Counted from the stretch's first letter, positions 25,652 to 34,399 are shown. The stretch: 64,000 nt of DNA from Mycobacterium sp. ACS4054 (GCF_001667275.1 NZ_LZHV01000041.1:1-64000); one strand, 5' to 3'. Program-made: numbers and translations. The notes: a model not told the origin generated them from the sequence alone.

Positions 25652-26453
25652 CCGGCTCCTCATCTACGCCGGGCTTGTCCTGGGCGCGCTGATCACATTG
25701 GTGCCGTTCGCCCTTGGCCTGTTGACCTCGTTCACCTCGGCGCACCAGTTCGCCACGGGTACGCCCCTGCAGCTGCCGCGGCCCTTCACGTTGGCCAACT
25801 ACACCGATCTGGGCGGGGCCGGGTTCGGCCGGGCCGCGGCGGTGACCGCCTTGATGACGGCGGTAATTCTGGTGGGCCAGTTGACCTTTTCAGTACTCGC
25901 CGGATACGCGTTCGCGCGCCTCGATTTCCCCGGGCGCGACGCGCTGTTCTGGGTGTACGTCGCGACGTTGATGGTCCCGGGCACGGTCACGGTGGTGCCG
26001 TTGTATCTGATGATGGCCCAGCTCGGCCTGCGCAACACGTTCTGGGCGTTGGTGCTGCCGTTCGTGTTCGGTTCGCCGTACGCGATCTTCCTTCTGCGCG
26101 AGCACTTTCGCCTCATCCCGAACGACTTGGTCAACGCCGCCCACCTGGACGGGGCCAACACTTTGGACGTGATCGTGCACGTGGTGATCCCGTCGAGCCG
26201 GCCGGTGCTCGCGGCCTTGACGCTGATCACCGTTGTCTCGCAGTGGAATAACTTCATGTGGCCGCTGGTGATCACCAGCGGCCACAAGTGGCGGGTGCTC
26301 ACGGTCGCGACGGCCGATTTGCAGTCGCGGTTCAACTCCCAGTGGACGCTGGTGATGGCCGCGACGACCATCGCAATTGTCCCGCTGATCGCGCTGTTCG
26401 TGTTCTTCCAGCGGCACATCGTCGCGTCGATCGTCGTCTCGGGGCTCAAGTGA
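25638..26453 (+). CDS. uspB: Sugar ABC transporter permease UspB
   Basis: A 271-residue permease of the MalG/UgpE type with six membrane segments and an EAA loop (LVNAAHLDGANTLDVIVHVVIP, read in parts). It is the second permease of the UspABC importer (Rv2317 counterpart) and pairs with UspA in the membrane. It starts inside the end of uspA, so translation is probably coupled. A 70-base gap precedes uspC. Confidence 0.9.
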   Translation: MTSPSRLLIYAGLVLGALITLVPFALGLLTSFTSAHQFATGTPLQLPRPFTLANYTDLGGAGFGRAAAVTALMTAVILVGQLTFSVLAGYAFARLDFPGRDALFWVYVATLMVPGTVTVVPLYLMMAQLGLRNTFWALVLPFVFGSPYAIFLLREHFRLIPNDLVNAAHLDGANTLDVIVHVVIPSSRPVLAALTLITVVSQWNNFMWPLVITSGHKWRVLTVATADLQSRFNSQWTLVMAATTIAIVPLIALFVFFQRHIVASIVVSGLK

Positions 26454-26523
26454 ACCGTTCACGCGTCGAGATTGCCGTCACGGCTGTAATTTTCGACGCT
26501 TCACGACCACCGCGGCAATCTGG

Positions 26524-27870
26524 GTGCAGACCGTGAACCGGCCCCGCTTTTCGACGCTGATGGCCGGCGCGCTCGCGTTGGTCGCGATGCTCTTGGGTGC
26601 GACCGCGGTGCTGCTGGACTACTCCGGCCAGCCCCCGGGCGGCAAGGTCGTGGTGACGGTGCGAGTGTGGGCCGAGCAGATCGCCACGGCGTACCGGCAG
26701 TCGTTCGAGGCGTTCAATCGCACGCATCCCGGAATCGCGGTGCACACCAGCGTCGTCGCGTACGCGACGTACTTCGACACGCTGCGCACCGATGTGGCCG
26801 GCGGTAGCGCCGACGACATCTTCTGGCTGTCCAACGCCTACCTGGCCCCGTACGCCGACAGCGGCCGGCTGATGGACATCGGCACGGCCCTCAAGCCCGG
26901 CTCCGCCGCGGCGTGGGACTCGGCGGTCGTGGGCCAGTTCACCCGCGGGGGCTCGTTGTGGGGCGTTCCCCAACTGACCGATGCCGGAATCGCGGTGTTC
27001 TACAACGCCGACCTGCTCGCCGCGGCCGGTGTCGACGCCGCCGAGCTGAACGGATTGCGGTGGAGCGCCGCCGGCGACGACACGCTGCGCCCGATGCTCG
27101 CCCGGCTCACCGTGGACGCCGACGGCCATCCCGCAAACACGGCGGGTTTCGACGCCGGACAGGTGCGGCAGTGGGGCTACAACGCCGCCAACGACCCGCA
27201 GGGGATCTACCTGAACTACATCGGCTCGGCCGGTGGCGTCTTCCAGCAGGGTGACAAGTTCGCGTTCGACAATCCCGGTGCGGTGCAGGCTTTCCGGTAC
27301 CTCGTCGGCCTGATCAACGGCGACCACGTCGCGCCGCCGGCATCGGACACCAACGACAACGGCGACTTTTCCCGCAACCAATTCTTGGCCGGCAGGATGG
27401 CACTGTTCCAGTCCGGTACGTACAACCTGGCGCCGGTGGCCCGCGATGCCCGCTTCCACTGGGGCGTCGCGCTGATGCCGGCGGGCCCGGCCGGCCGGGT
27501 GAGCGTCACCAATGGCATTGCCGCGGTGGGCAATGCCGCGACGAAGCATCCCGATGCGGTGCGCCAGGTCCTGGCCTGGATGGGAAGCAAGGAGGGCAAC
27601 GAGTTCCTGGGCCGTGCCGGCGCGGCCATCCCGGCCGTGCTGTCGGCGCAGCCGGTGTACTTCGACTTCTGGTCGGCCAGGGGCGTGGACGTCGGACCGT
27701 TCTTCGCCGTGCTCAACGGCCCGCGCATCGCGGCGCCCGGTGGCGCCGGTTTCGCGGCCGGCAGCGACGCCATGCGGCCGTATTTCGATGAGATGTTCTT
27801 GGGCCGTGGCGATGTCGCGGTGACCCTCAAGAAGGCACAGGCGGCCGCCAACGCCGCGGCACAGCGTTAG
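26524..27870 (+). CDS. uspC: Sugar-binding protein UspC
   Basis: A 448-residue extracellular solute-binding protein (type 1 family). The N-terminus has a hydrophobic anchor (LMAGALALVAMLLGATAVLL) without a lipobox, so it is probably membrane-anchored. The binding-protein fold follows (VVVTVRVWAEQIATAYRQSFEAFN, in parts). M. tuberculosis UspC (Rv2318) binds amino-sugars related to peptidoglycan, so cell-wall sugar recycling is the likely role. The start is GTG at 26524 or 26533. It is convergent with the stress-protein gene and overlaps it by four bases. Confidence 0.9.
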   Translation: MQTVNRPRFSTLMAGALALVAMLLGATAVLLDYSGQPPGGKVVVTVRVWAEQIATAYRQSFEAFNRTHPGIAVHTSVVAYATYFDTLRTDVAGGSADDIFWLSNAYLAPYADSGRLMDIGTALKPGSAAAWDSAVVGQFTRGGSLWGVPQLTDAGIAVFYNADLLAAAGVDAAELNGLRWSAAGDDTLRPMLARLTVDADGHPANTAGFDAGQVRQWGYNAANDPQGIYLNYIGSAGGVFQQGDKFAFDNPGAVQAFRYLVGLINGDHVAPPASDTNDNGDFSRNQFLAGRMALFQSGTYNLAPVARDARFHWGVALMPAGPAGRVSVTNGIAAVGNAATKHPDAVRQVLAWMGSKEGNEFLGRAGAAIPAVLSAQPVYFDFWSARGVDVGPFFAVLNGPRIAAPGGAGFAAGSDAMRPYFDEMFLGRGDVAVTLKKAQAAANAAAQR

Positions 27871-28745
27871 CCGGGCAGCACCAGCACCGGCACCGGGCTC
27901 TCCCGGATGATCTTGGCGCTGCGGGAACCGAGGAATACCCGGCGGATGTCGCCGCGCGGCCGGGTGCCCAGGGCCAGGATCTCGCCCTCCTGCCACTCGG
28001 CCTTCGCCAGCGCCTCTTTCCAGCTGCGTCCGGTAACCACTTGCAGCGCAACGTCTTCGCTCACGACGCCGTCCGTCTGCAGTTCCTCGAGGATGCCTTG
28101 CGCCTGGGACGCCCAGGCCTGCAGCACCTGATCCTCGACCTCGAGCCCAACCTCCGGCGGATACATCGTCTTGCCGCGGACCGCGAAGGTGATCACCCGC
28201 ATCGGGACACCGAATCTTTGACCGAATTCGAAGCAGCGTCTCACCACGTCGACGGCGTCCGGGGTGGCCGAGTAGGCACAAGTGAGCCGGCTCAATTTGC
28301 CTTGGTGCGCGCGGTATTTGCGGGGGCTGATCGCCACCGGCACGGGCGACGCGTGCAGCAGCCAGTCGGCGGTGGAGCCGATGAGCACTTGCCCCCGCCC
28401 ACCGCTGGGCAGCGAGCCCAGCACGAGGACGTCGGCCTCGACCTCGTGGACAATCTCCAGCAGTCCCCCGGACACCGATCCGTGCGCGCGGTGCAGGTAG
28501 GTGACCTCGAGGCCGTCGGCCACACCGTCGAGAAAGCGGGCGGCCTCGCTCGCCGACTCCGCCGCCATGGTGTCGGCCCACTGCTCGTACTCGGCATCGA
28601 CGCGGGCGAACGACGGTGTCAACCACGGCTTGGGCACGACGGTTGCGACGGTGAGCGAGGTGTCGCGGGTCCGCGCGATGCGCACGCCCAGGTGCAACCC
28701 CGAGACCCCGACCTTGCCGGCCCGATAGCCGACGACGACGGTCAC
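27867..28745 (-). CDS. Universal stress protein, two USP domains
   Basis: A 292-residue tandem universal stress protein, the Rv2319c counterpart. Domain 1 (about 1-140) has the ATP-loop form LVLGSLPSGGRGQVLIGSTAD, in parts; domain 2 (about 150-292) has LGTRPRGDIRRVFLGSRSA. Both resemble the G2xG9xG[ST] nucleotide motif. GTG at 28745 overlaps the rocE stop (GTGA); the frame running on to 29714 is a shadow of rocE. Coupling to a cationic amino-acid permease suggests it adjusts uptake or signals nucleotide state to it. Confidence 0.88.
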   Translation of the reverse strand: MTVVVGYRAGKVGVSGLHLGVRIARTRDTSLTVATVVPKPWLTPSFARVDAEYEQWADTMAAESASEAARFLDGVADGLEVTYLHRAHGSVSGGLLEIVHEVEADVLVLGSLPSGGRGQVLIGSTADWLLHASPVPVAISPRKYRAHQGKLSRLTCAYSATPDAVDVVRRCFEFGQRFGVPMRVITFAVRGKTMYPPEVGLEVEDQVLQAWASQAQGILEELQTDGVVSEDVALQVVTGRSWKEALAKAEWQEGEILALGTRPRGDIRRVFLGSRSAKIIRESPVPVLVLPG

Positions 28746-30187
28746 AGCGCGTCCCGCTCGAGGGTTTCGTCGTTGAGCGCGCTGTGGTGGCGGCCCCACA
28801 CGAAGTAGAACACCAACGCGAGCGCGACCCAGCCGCTGAACGCGATCCAGGTGTACCAATGCAGGCTGGCCAGGATGTACCCGCACGCCACCACCGAAAG
28901 CACCGGCGTGACAGGGTAACCGGGCACCTTGAAGCCCCGCGGCAGATCGGGCTCGCGCACGCGCAGGATGATCACGCCGATGGATACGACGACGAACGCG
29001 GTGAGCGTGCCGATGGACACCATGTCGGCCAGCTTTTCCAGCGGTATGAAGGCGGCCAGCGCCGAGGCCGCGATGGCCACGATCACCGTGTTGCCCACCG
29101 GCGTCATGGTGCTCGTGTTCACCCGCGCGAATCGCGCCGGCAGCAGCCCGTCGCGGCCCATCGCGAACAGGATGCGGGTCATCCCGTACATGGTGACCAG
29201 GGTGACGGAGAAGATCGAGATGACGGCGCCCGCGGCCAGGATCGTGCCGGCCCAGGCGCCGCGGGTGACGTGGTCCAGGATCGTGGCCAGCCCCGCTTCC
29301 TGCTGCCCGGCGAAGTCCTGCCAGGGCTGGGTGCCCAGCGCGGCCAGCGCGACGAACACGTACACGCCGGTCACGGTCAGCAGGGCCGCGATCAGCGCGC
29401 GCGGCATGGTCTTCTGCGGATTCTTCACCTCGTCGCCCGCGGTCGACACGGCGTCCAGGCCGATATAGGAGAAGAAGATGGTGCCGGCGGCCGAGCCGAT
29501 GCCCGCGGCGCCGAACGGCGCGAAGTCGCGCAGGTGAGCGGCGTCGAAGGCGGTGAACGCGAGCACGCCGAAGATGATCAGCACACCCAACTTGATCAGC
29601 ACCATGATCGTGTTGACCCTGGCCGACTCGCTGGCACCGCGAATGAGCAGCAGCGCGCACATTCCGATCAACACGATCGCCGGCAGATTCACATAGCCGG
29701 GCCGCGCGTCCCACGGCGCGGCCGACACGGCATGGGGGAACTCGAAACCGAAGACGTTGCTGAGCAGCTTGTTGAGGTAGCCGCTCCAGTTGACCGCGAC
29801 CGCCGCGGTGGACACCCCGTATTCGAGCAGCAGGCAGGCCGCCACGCCCATCGCGACGACCTCACCCAAAGTCGTGTACGCGTAGGAGTAGGAGGACCCG
29901 GAAACCGGTACCGCCGAAGCCAATTCGGCGTAGCAGATGGCCGCGAGCCCGGCCGCGAGCCCGGCGATGAGGAACGACAGGATCACCCCGGGGCCGGCTT
30001 CCGGCACGGCCTGCGACATCACGAAGAAGATGCCCGTCCCGACCGTCGAGCCGACCCCGAACATGGTCAGCTGGAAAGTGCCGATGCTGCGCTTGAGGTG
30101 GTCGGCGGCACCGTAGGCGACGGGCGTGCCGACAACCGGGCGGCGCCGCAGCATCTGCTCTTTGAGGCTGATCGACGTGGGTGGCAA
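28742..30187 (-). CDS. rocE: Cationic amino-acid permease RocE-like (APC family)
   Basis: A 481-residue APC-superfamily permease with about 12 to 13 membrane segments. The first helix carries the substrate-gate motif GVGSTVGTGIFFV, followed by YAELASAVPVSGSSYSYAY. The start is TTG at 30187, supported by AAGGAGGG seven bases upstream; an ATG 11 codons later would remove conserved sequence. It matches Rv2320c (rocE) and lies between rocD and the stress-protein gene. It probably imports arginine or ornithine for the neighbouring catabolic genes. Confidence 0.88.
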   Translation of the reverse strand: MPPTSISLKEQMLRRRPVVGTPVAYGAADHLKRSIGTFQLTMFGVGSTVGTGIFFVMSQAVPEAGPGVILSFLIAGLAAGLAAICYAELASAVPVSGSSYSYAYTTLGEVVAMGVAACLLLEYGVSTAAVAVNWSGYLNKLLSNVFGFEFPHAVSAAPWDARPGYVNLPAIVLIGMCALLLIRGASESARVNTIMVLIKLGVLIIFGVLAFTAFDAAHLRDFAPFGAAGIGSAAGTIFFSYIGLDAVSTAGDEVKNPQKTMPRALIAALLTVTGVYVFVALAALGTQPWQDFAGQQEAGLATILDHVTRGAWAGTILAAGAVISIFSVTLVTMYGMTRILFAMGRDGLLPARFARVNTSTMTPVGNTVIVAIAASALAAFIPLEKLADMVSIGTLTAFVVVSIGVIILRVREPDLPRGFKVPGYPVTPVLSVVACGYILASLHWYTWIAFSGWVALALVFYFVWGRHHSALNDETLERDAL

Positions 30188-30213
30188 TGAACCCTCCTTG
30201 CTCGATCAGCTGA

Positions 30214-31449
30214 TTATGGGGCAGCCTCCCGCAACGCAGAAGCGAACTGCGCGATCGCCCAGTCGATCTCCCGCTCGCTGATCACCAGCGGCGGCGCGAA
30301 CCGTAGCGTGCAGGAGTGCGTGTCCTTCACCAACACCCCGCGATCGGCGAGGCGGAGGCTCATCTGCTTACCCGTCCCGAGCGCCGGGTCGATGTCGACG
30401 CCGGCCCACAGTCCCAGGCCACGCACCTCGACGACGCCGTGGCCCACGAGTTCACGCAGACGCCCGTGCAGGTGCGCGCCCAATGTCGCCGAGCGGGCCT
30501 GGAACTCCCCGCGGGCCAGCATGGCAACCACGGTGGTGCCGATGGCGGCGGCCAGCGGGTTGCCCCCGAAAGTGGAGCCGTGCTCGCCGGGATGCAGCAC
30601 GCCCAGGACCTCGTGGTCGGCGACCACCGCCGACAGCGGAACCACGCCGCCGCCGAGCGCCTTGCCGAGCAGGTAGACGTCCGGCACCACGCCCCAGTGG
30701 TCGCAGGCGAACGTGTGTCCCGTGCGCGCCAGACCGGACTGGATCTCGTCGGCAATCATCAGCACGTTGTGCTCGCTACACAGCGCGCGAACGGTGGACA
30801 AGTAGCCCTCGGGCGGGACGACGATGCCCGCCTCGCCCTGGATCGGCTCGAGCAGCACCGCGACGGTGTCGTCGTCGATCGCGCGGGCCAGCGCGGCGGC
30901 GTGACCGAACGGTACCGAGCGGAACCCGGGCGTGAAGGGTCCGAATCCGCCCCGCGCCGCGGGGTCGGAGGAGAAGCTGACGATGCTGATCGTGCGGCCA
31001 TGGAAGTTGTTGTCGGCCACGATGATGTTCGCCCGGCCGTCGGGGACGCCCTTGACCTCGGCGCCCCACTTGCGGGCGACCTTCAGGCCGCTCTCCACAG
31101 CCTCGGCGCCCGAGTTCATCGGCAGCACCAGGTCCTTGCCGCACAGCTGGGCCAGGGCGGCGCAGAACGGGCCGAGCGTGTCCGAATGGAACGCGCGGCT
31201 CACCAGCGTGACGGTGTCGAGCTGGGCATGCGCCGCCGCGGTGATCTCGGGGTTGCGGTGGCCGAAGTTCACCGCCGAGTAGGCCGCCAGGAAGTCCAGG
31301 TACCGCCGGCCCTCCACGTCGGTCACCCAGGCGCCCTCGGCGCTGGCCGCCACCACAGGCAACGGCGAATAGTTGTGCGCCGCATAGCGTTCGACCAACC
31401 CGATGGCGGCCTCGGTCCGGGTCGCGGCCCGGGCGTCGAGAATCGTCAC
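30214..31449 (-). CDS. rocD: Ornithine aminotransferase, intact
   Basis: A 411-residue class III PLP aminotransferase. The PLP-binding lysine is in LLGKALGGG, and the cofactor segments NSGAEAVE and DEIQSGLARTG are present. It converts ornithine to glutamate semialdehyde. The start is GTG at 31449, overlapping the stop of the upstream gene (GTGA). In M. tuberculosis H37Rv the same function is annotated as two pieces, rocD1 and rocD2; here a single uninterrupted frame covers both. It belongs to an arginine/ornithine operon with rocE and the gene at 31446-32288. Confidence 0.92.
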   Translation of the reverse strand: MTILDARAATRTEAAIGLVERYAAHNYSPLPVVAASAEGAWVTDVEGRRYLDFLAAYSAVNFGHRNPEITAAAHAQLDTVTLVSRAFHSDTLGPFCAALAQLCGKDLVLPMNSGAEAVESGLKVARKWGAEVKGVPDGRANIIVADNNFHGRTISIVSFSSDPAARGGFGPFTPGFRSVPFGHAAALARAIDDDTVAVLLEPIQGEAGIVVPPEGYLSTVRALCSEHNVLMIADEIQSGLARTGHTFACDHWGVVPDVYLLGKALGGGVVPLSAVVADHEVLGVLHPGEHGSTFGGNPLAAAIGTTVVAMLARGEFQARSATLGAHLHGRLRELVGHGVVEVRGLGLWAGVDIDPALGTGKQMSLRLADRGVLVKDTHSCTLRFAPPLVISEREIDWAIAQFASALREAAP

Positions 31450-32288
31450 TTAAACACCTCCAATGTGCAGCACTTGACCGAACCGCCACCCTTGAGGAGT
31501 TCGGAGAGGTCGACGCCGATGGGTTCGAAGCCGGCCGCGCGCAGCTGGGAGGCGAAACCCGTTGCGGCGGAGGGCAGGACGACGTGGCGGCCGTCGGAGA
31601 CGACGTTGAGGCCGAGCACGAACGCGTCGGCGCTGCCCACCACGATCGCCCCGGGGAACAGCGCCAGCAGTTGATCCTGCGCGGCAGCGCTGAACGCCGG
31701 CGGGTAGAACGCGATCGTATGGTCGTCGAGGACGGCCAGCGCGGTGTCCAGGTGGTAGAAGCGCGGATCCACCAACTCGAGTGAGACCACCGGCATCCGC
31801 AGCGCCGCGGAGATTTCCGCGTGCGCCCGCCGGTCGGTGCGAAAGCCGTATCCCGCTAACACCATTTCGCCGACCATCAGCAGGTCGCCCTGCCCCTCGT
31901 TGACATGACGAGTGGACACCGGACGGTAGCCCAACGACGCCATGAACTCGGCGTAGGCTTGCGCTTCGCCCGCCCGCTCGGCGAACCGGAACCTCGCCAC
32001 GATCGCGACGTCTCCGGCGATGAAGCCGCCGTTGGCGGCGTACACCATGTCCGGCAGCCCGGCGACGGGTTCGACGACCTCCACCTGGTGACCCAGCCGA
32101 AGGTAGGTCGCGCGCAACGATTCCCATTGAGCCTGCGCGAGCCCTACGTCGACGGGCGTGGCGATGTCCATCCACGGGTTGATCGCGTATTCGACCGCGA
32201 AGAACGCCGGCGGTGTCATCGCATACCGGCGGGCGCAGGCGGTGCGGGCCTGTGTCGGCGCGGGTGGCGCGATGTGCTGGTCCGTCAT
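31446..32288 (-). CDS. Amidinotransferase/DDAH-fold arginine-modifying hydrolase
   Basis: A 280-residue member of the guanidino-group modifying superfamily, the Rv2323c counterpart, often annotated as dimethylargininase. The catalytic His is in FYHLDTAL, and the nucleophile is one of the paired cysteines 273-274 in GGSVKCCTLE, as in DDAH. It should cleave the guanidino group of arginine or a derivative. Next to rocD and rocE, making ornithine or citrulline for RocD is the simplest reading. The transcript may be leaderless: a TACCGT -10 box ends six bases before ATG. Confidence 0.82.
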   Translation of the reverse strand: MTDQHIAPPAPTQARTACARRYAMTPPAFFAVEYAINPWMDIATPVDVGLAQAQWESLRATYLRLGHQVEVVEPVAGLPDMVYAANGGFIAGDVAIVARFRFAERAGEAQAYAEFMASLGYRPVSTRHVNEGQGDLLMVGEMVLAGYGFRTDRRAHAEISAALRMPVVSLELVDPRFYHLDTALAVLDDHTIAFYPPAFSAAAQDQLLALFPGAIVVGSADAFVLGLNVVSDGRHVVLPSAATGFASQLRAAGFEPIGVDLSELLKGGGSVKCCTLEVFK

Positions 32289-32294
32289 AAATCA

Positions 32295-32323
32295 ACGGTA
32301 TTTGCCAAGGTTGACACAATCAA
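32295..32323 (-). promoter_or_regulatory. Promoter of the rocD operon, probably leaderless
   Basis: On the minus strand TTGATT (32323-32318), a 17-base spacer and TACCGT (32300-32295) form a sigma-A-like promoter. Only six bases separate the -10 box from the ATG, which would place the transcript start at the A of the ATG. Confidence 0.5.
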
Positions 32324-32348
32324 ACGCTAGTCATTGCGTGTCCATGCG

Positions 32349-32391
32349 CGATTTGTTGCGCTATGCTGCGCTAAGCATCGATTTGTTGCGC
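32349..32391. promoter_or_regulatory. Direct repeats, candidate AsnC/Lrp sites
   Basis: Two identical 13-base copies, CGATTTGTTGCGC, begin at 32349 and 32379. The 30-base spacing is close to three helical turns, so both lie on one DNA face, as Lrp-type octamers prefer. They sit between the divergent asnC and rocD-operon starts, just ahead of asnC. Confidence 0.5.
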
Positions 32392-32409
32392 CCATACCGG
32401 AGAGGTCTC

Positions 32410-32856
32410 ATGGAGCGGCTGGACGAGACCGACGCCCGCATCCTCGCCGAACTGACCGAGCACGCGCGCGCCACCTTCGCCGAAATCGGCGAGCGGGTGA
32501 ATCTGTCCGCGCCGGCGGTCAAGCGCCGCGTCGACCGGATGCTGGACGCCGGCGTCATCAAGGGTTTCACCACGGTCGTCGACCGCAACGCGCTCGGCTG
32601 GAACACAGAGGCTTACGTGCAGGTGTTCTGCCACGGGACGATCGCGCCGGATCGGCTGCGGGCGGCCTGGGTGGACATGCCTGAGGTGGTCAGCGCCGCG
32701 ACGGTGACTGGAACGTCGGATGCGATCCTGCACGTGCTGGCCCGCGACATGAGTCACCTGGAAACGGCGCTCGAGCGCATCCGGTCCAGCGCCGACATCG
32801 AGCGCAGCGAAAGCATCGTGGTGCTGTCGAACCTGATCGACCGGACGCGAACCTGA
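32410..32856 (+). CDS. AsnC/Lrp-family regulator
   Basis: A 148-residue Lrp/AsnC regulator, the Rv2324 counterpart. The N-terminal helix-turn-helix covers about residues 3-60 (LDETDARILAELTEHARATFAEIG, in parts), and the rest is the amino-acid-sensing RAM domain. ATG at 32410 has GGAGAGG upstream; the frame open to 32158 overlaps the divergent gene. It probably senses arginine, ornithine or a related amino acid and controls the divergent rocD operon and itself through the repeats at 32349-32391. Confidence 0.88.
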   Translation: MERLDETDARILAELTEHARATFAEIGERVNLSAPAVKRRVDRMLDAGVIKGFTTVVDRNALGWNTEAYVQVFCHGTIAPDRLRAAWVDMPEVVSAATVTGTSDAILHVLARDMSHLETALERIRSSADIERSESIVVLSNLIDRTRT

Positions 32857-32867
32857 AGCAGGGCGCT

Positions 32868-32921
32868 CCGCACCAATGACGCGATCTGCAAACGCAATAT
32901 CGCCCTGCGCGATTGGTGCGG
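32868..32921 (+). terminator. Nested inverted repeats after asnC
   Basis: Outer arms CCGCACCAAT (32868-32877) and ATTGGTGCGG (32912-32921) pair perfectly. Inside them GCGAT (32881-32885) pairs with ATCGC (32899-32903). It begins 11 bases after the asnC stop and could act as a terminator. Confidence 0.45.
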
Positions 32922-33058
32922 TGACGTGCCGCACCGGGGCCGGTTTTGCAGGCAGGTGATTCGTCCGTCGGCCGATCAATGGATGTGAGGGATAGCTAGA
33001 AAACGCCTAGCGCCCGGTGCAAGATGATTTCTCAGGTGGTAACCCGGGAGGTCAGGCG

Positions 33059-33751
33059 ATGACAACGGAATCAAGCACCGCCGAGGCTGGGACGGCGCCG
33101 GCGCAGTTGCGCGCGGTGATAGCCGACGACGAAACCTTGCTTCGTGAGGGCCTGGCCAGCCTCCTGGACCGATCCGGGTTCAGCGTGGTGGGGCAGGTCG
33201 GCAATGCTGTCGAGCTGCTCGCGTTGGTACGAAAAGCCAATCCCGACGTGGTCGTCGTAGACATCCGGATGCCGCCCACCCACACCACCGAGGGCCTGGA
33301 GGCCGCCCGCGCGATCCGTGAGGAGTTGCCCGCCACGGGGATTCTGGTGTTGTCCGCCTATGTGGACGTCGAGCATGCGATGGAGCTATTGGCCAGCGGG
33401 CGTGGCATCGGATATCTGCTCAAGAGCCGCGTTACGGACGTCGCCGATTTCGTCGACACCCTGCAGCGGATCGCCAAGGGCGCGTCGGTGGTTGATCCCG
33501 CGGTCGTCCAGGAACTGGTGTCCGGGCGGCGCCGGAATGATCCGTTGGCGGCGCTGTCGCCGCGTGAGCTGGAGGTGCTCGAGCTTATGGCGGAGGGCCG
33601 TTCGAACGCCGGAATCGCACGACGGTTGTGGGTCACCGAGGGCACGGTTGAGAAACACGTGCGCAGTATCCTCACCAAACTGGGCCTACCGGAGACCGAT
33701 GACGATCACCGGCGGGTGCGGGCGGTCATCACGTTCCTGGACTCCCGCTGA
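33059..33751 (+). CDS. NarL/LuxR-family response regulator
   Basis: A 230-residue two-domain regulator. The receiver (about 17-135) has the acidic pocket DDE, the phospho-acceptor Asp in VVVDIRMP, a Ser in LSAYV and Lys in LLKS. The LuxR helix-turn-helix (about 165-225) is LSPRELEVLELMAEGRSNAGIA, TEGTVEKHV, in parts. ATG at 33059 has GGGAGG upstream. No kinase is adjacent; the HisKA_3 kinase at 42104-44401 is of the type that pairs with NarL regulators and is the nearest candidate. Confidence 0.9.
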   Translation: MTTESSTAEAGTAPAQLRAVIADDETLLREGLASLLDRSGFSVVGQVGNAVELLALVRKANPDVVVVDIRMPPTHTTEGLEAARAIREELPATGILVLSAYVDVEHAMELLASGRGIGYLLKSRVTDVADFVDTLQRIAKGASVVDPAVVQELVSGRRRNDPLAALSPRELEVLELMAEGRSNAGIARRLWVTEGTVEKHVRSILTKLGLPETDDDHRRVRAVITFLDSR

Positions 33752-33787
33752 AGCGGACTCGACCCGAATGAGCAGGCGCTCAAAGTC

Positions 33788-34399
33788 TCACGCGATCTCC
33801 GGCTGGCGCCTCGCGCCGACGTAACCGGCGCTCTCGTCAGCCTGGGTGAGTAGCCACCGCAGTCGGCGCCGTCCGCGATGGAGACGCGACACCACTGTTC
33901 CGAGCGGAGTCCCCATCAACGCAGCGATTTCCCGGCAGCTCAGTCCCGCGACATCCGCGTAATAGACCGCCGTCCGAGATTGCTCGGGAAGGGCGCGCAT
34001 TGCGGTGACCACGCCCGGGTGGCCAAGGCGCCTCAGCACTTGGTCCTCCGCTGACGGCAGGCCCGTGGGCGAATGGTCGGCGCTCGTGATCAATTGCGCA
34101 TCCGTGAGGTGATCCGTCGACTGCAATGTCGGACGCCGCTGAAGTCGTCGATAGTTGCTGATGTGGGCGTTGATCAGGATCCGATACAGCCAAGCCCCGA
34201 TGTCTGTTCCCGACCGAAACGAACCGAACGCGGCGAAGGCCTTGACCAAGGTGTCCTGGACGAGGTCTTCAGCATCGGCATGCTGACTGGTCAGCCGCAT
34301 GGCCCGGCGGTACAGCTCGGCCGTGTGCGGCGTCACCCGTTGTTCGAATTCGGCGGCCGATAGGGCGCCGGCGGTCAACTGTTCTGGCAAAGTCATCAT
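33788..34399 (-). CDS. ECF sigma factor
   Basis: A 203-residue group 4 sigma factor of the SigH/SigR/SigE kind. Region 2 is LYRRAMRLTSQHADAEDLVQDTL (in parts), with FRSGTDIGAWLYRILINAHI. Region 4 is LPEQSRTAVYYADVAGLSCREIA, GTPLGTVVSRLHRGRRRL, in parts. No anti-sigma gene lies on either side: the gene downstream is the convergent NarL regulator, and the divergent one is a lone receiver. Start: ATG pair at 34399/34396 with AGGAAGG upstream. Control may be by the neighbouring response regulators or by an anti-sigma factor encoded elsewhere. Confidence 0.9.
   Translation of the reverse strand: MMTLPEQLTAGALSAAEFEQRVTPHTAELYRRAMRLTSQHADAEDLVQDTLVKAFAAFGSFRSGTDIGAWLYRILINAHISNYRRLQRRPTLQSTDHLTDAQLITSADHSPTGLPSAEDQVLRRLGHPGVVTAMRALPEQSRTAVYYADVAGLSCREIAALMGTPLGTVVSRLHRGRRRLRWLLTQADESAGYVGARRQPEIA

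Noticed and set aside
26446..28626. A 726-codon open frame on the minus strand across uspC and the stress-protein gene
   Set aside because: It is antisense to uspC, very rich in Arg/Gly/His, and has no domain; a shadow of high-GC genes.
28746..29714. N-terminal extension of the universal stress protein to 615 residues
   Set aside because: The added part overlaps rocE in another frame and is Arg-rich; GTG at 28745 with a GTGA overlap explains the gene.
28784..30190. A 468-codon plus-strand frame opposite rocE
   Set aside because: Composition is Arg/Gly/His-rich without hydrophobic segments or motifs, while the opposite strand is a clear permease.
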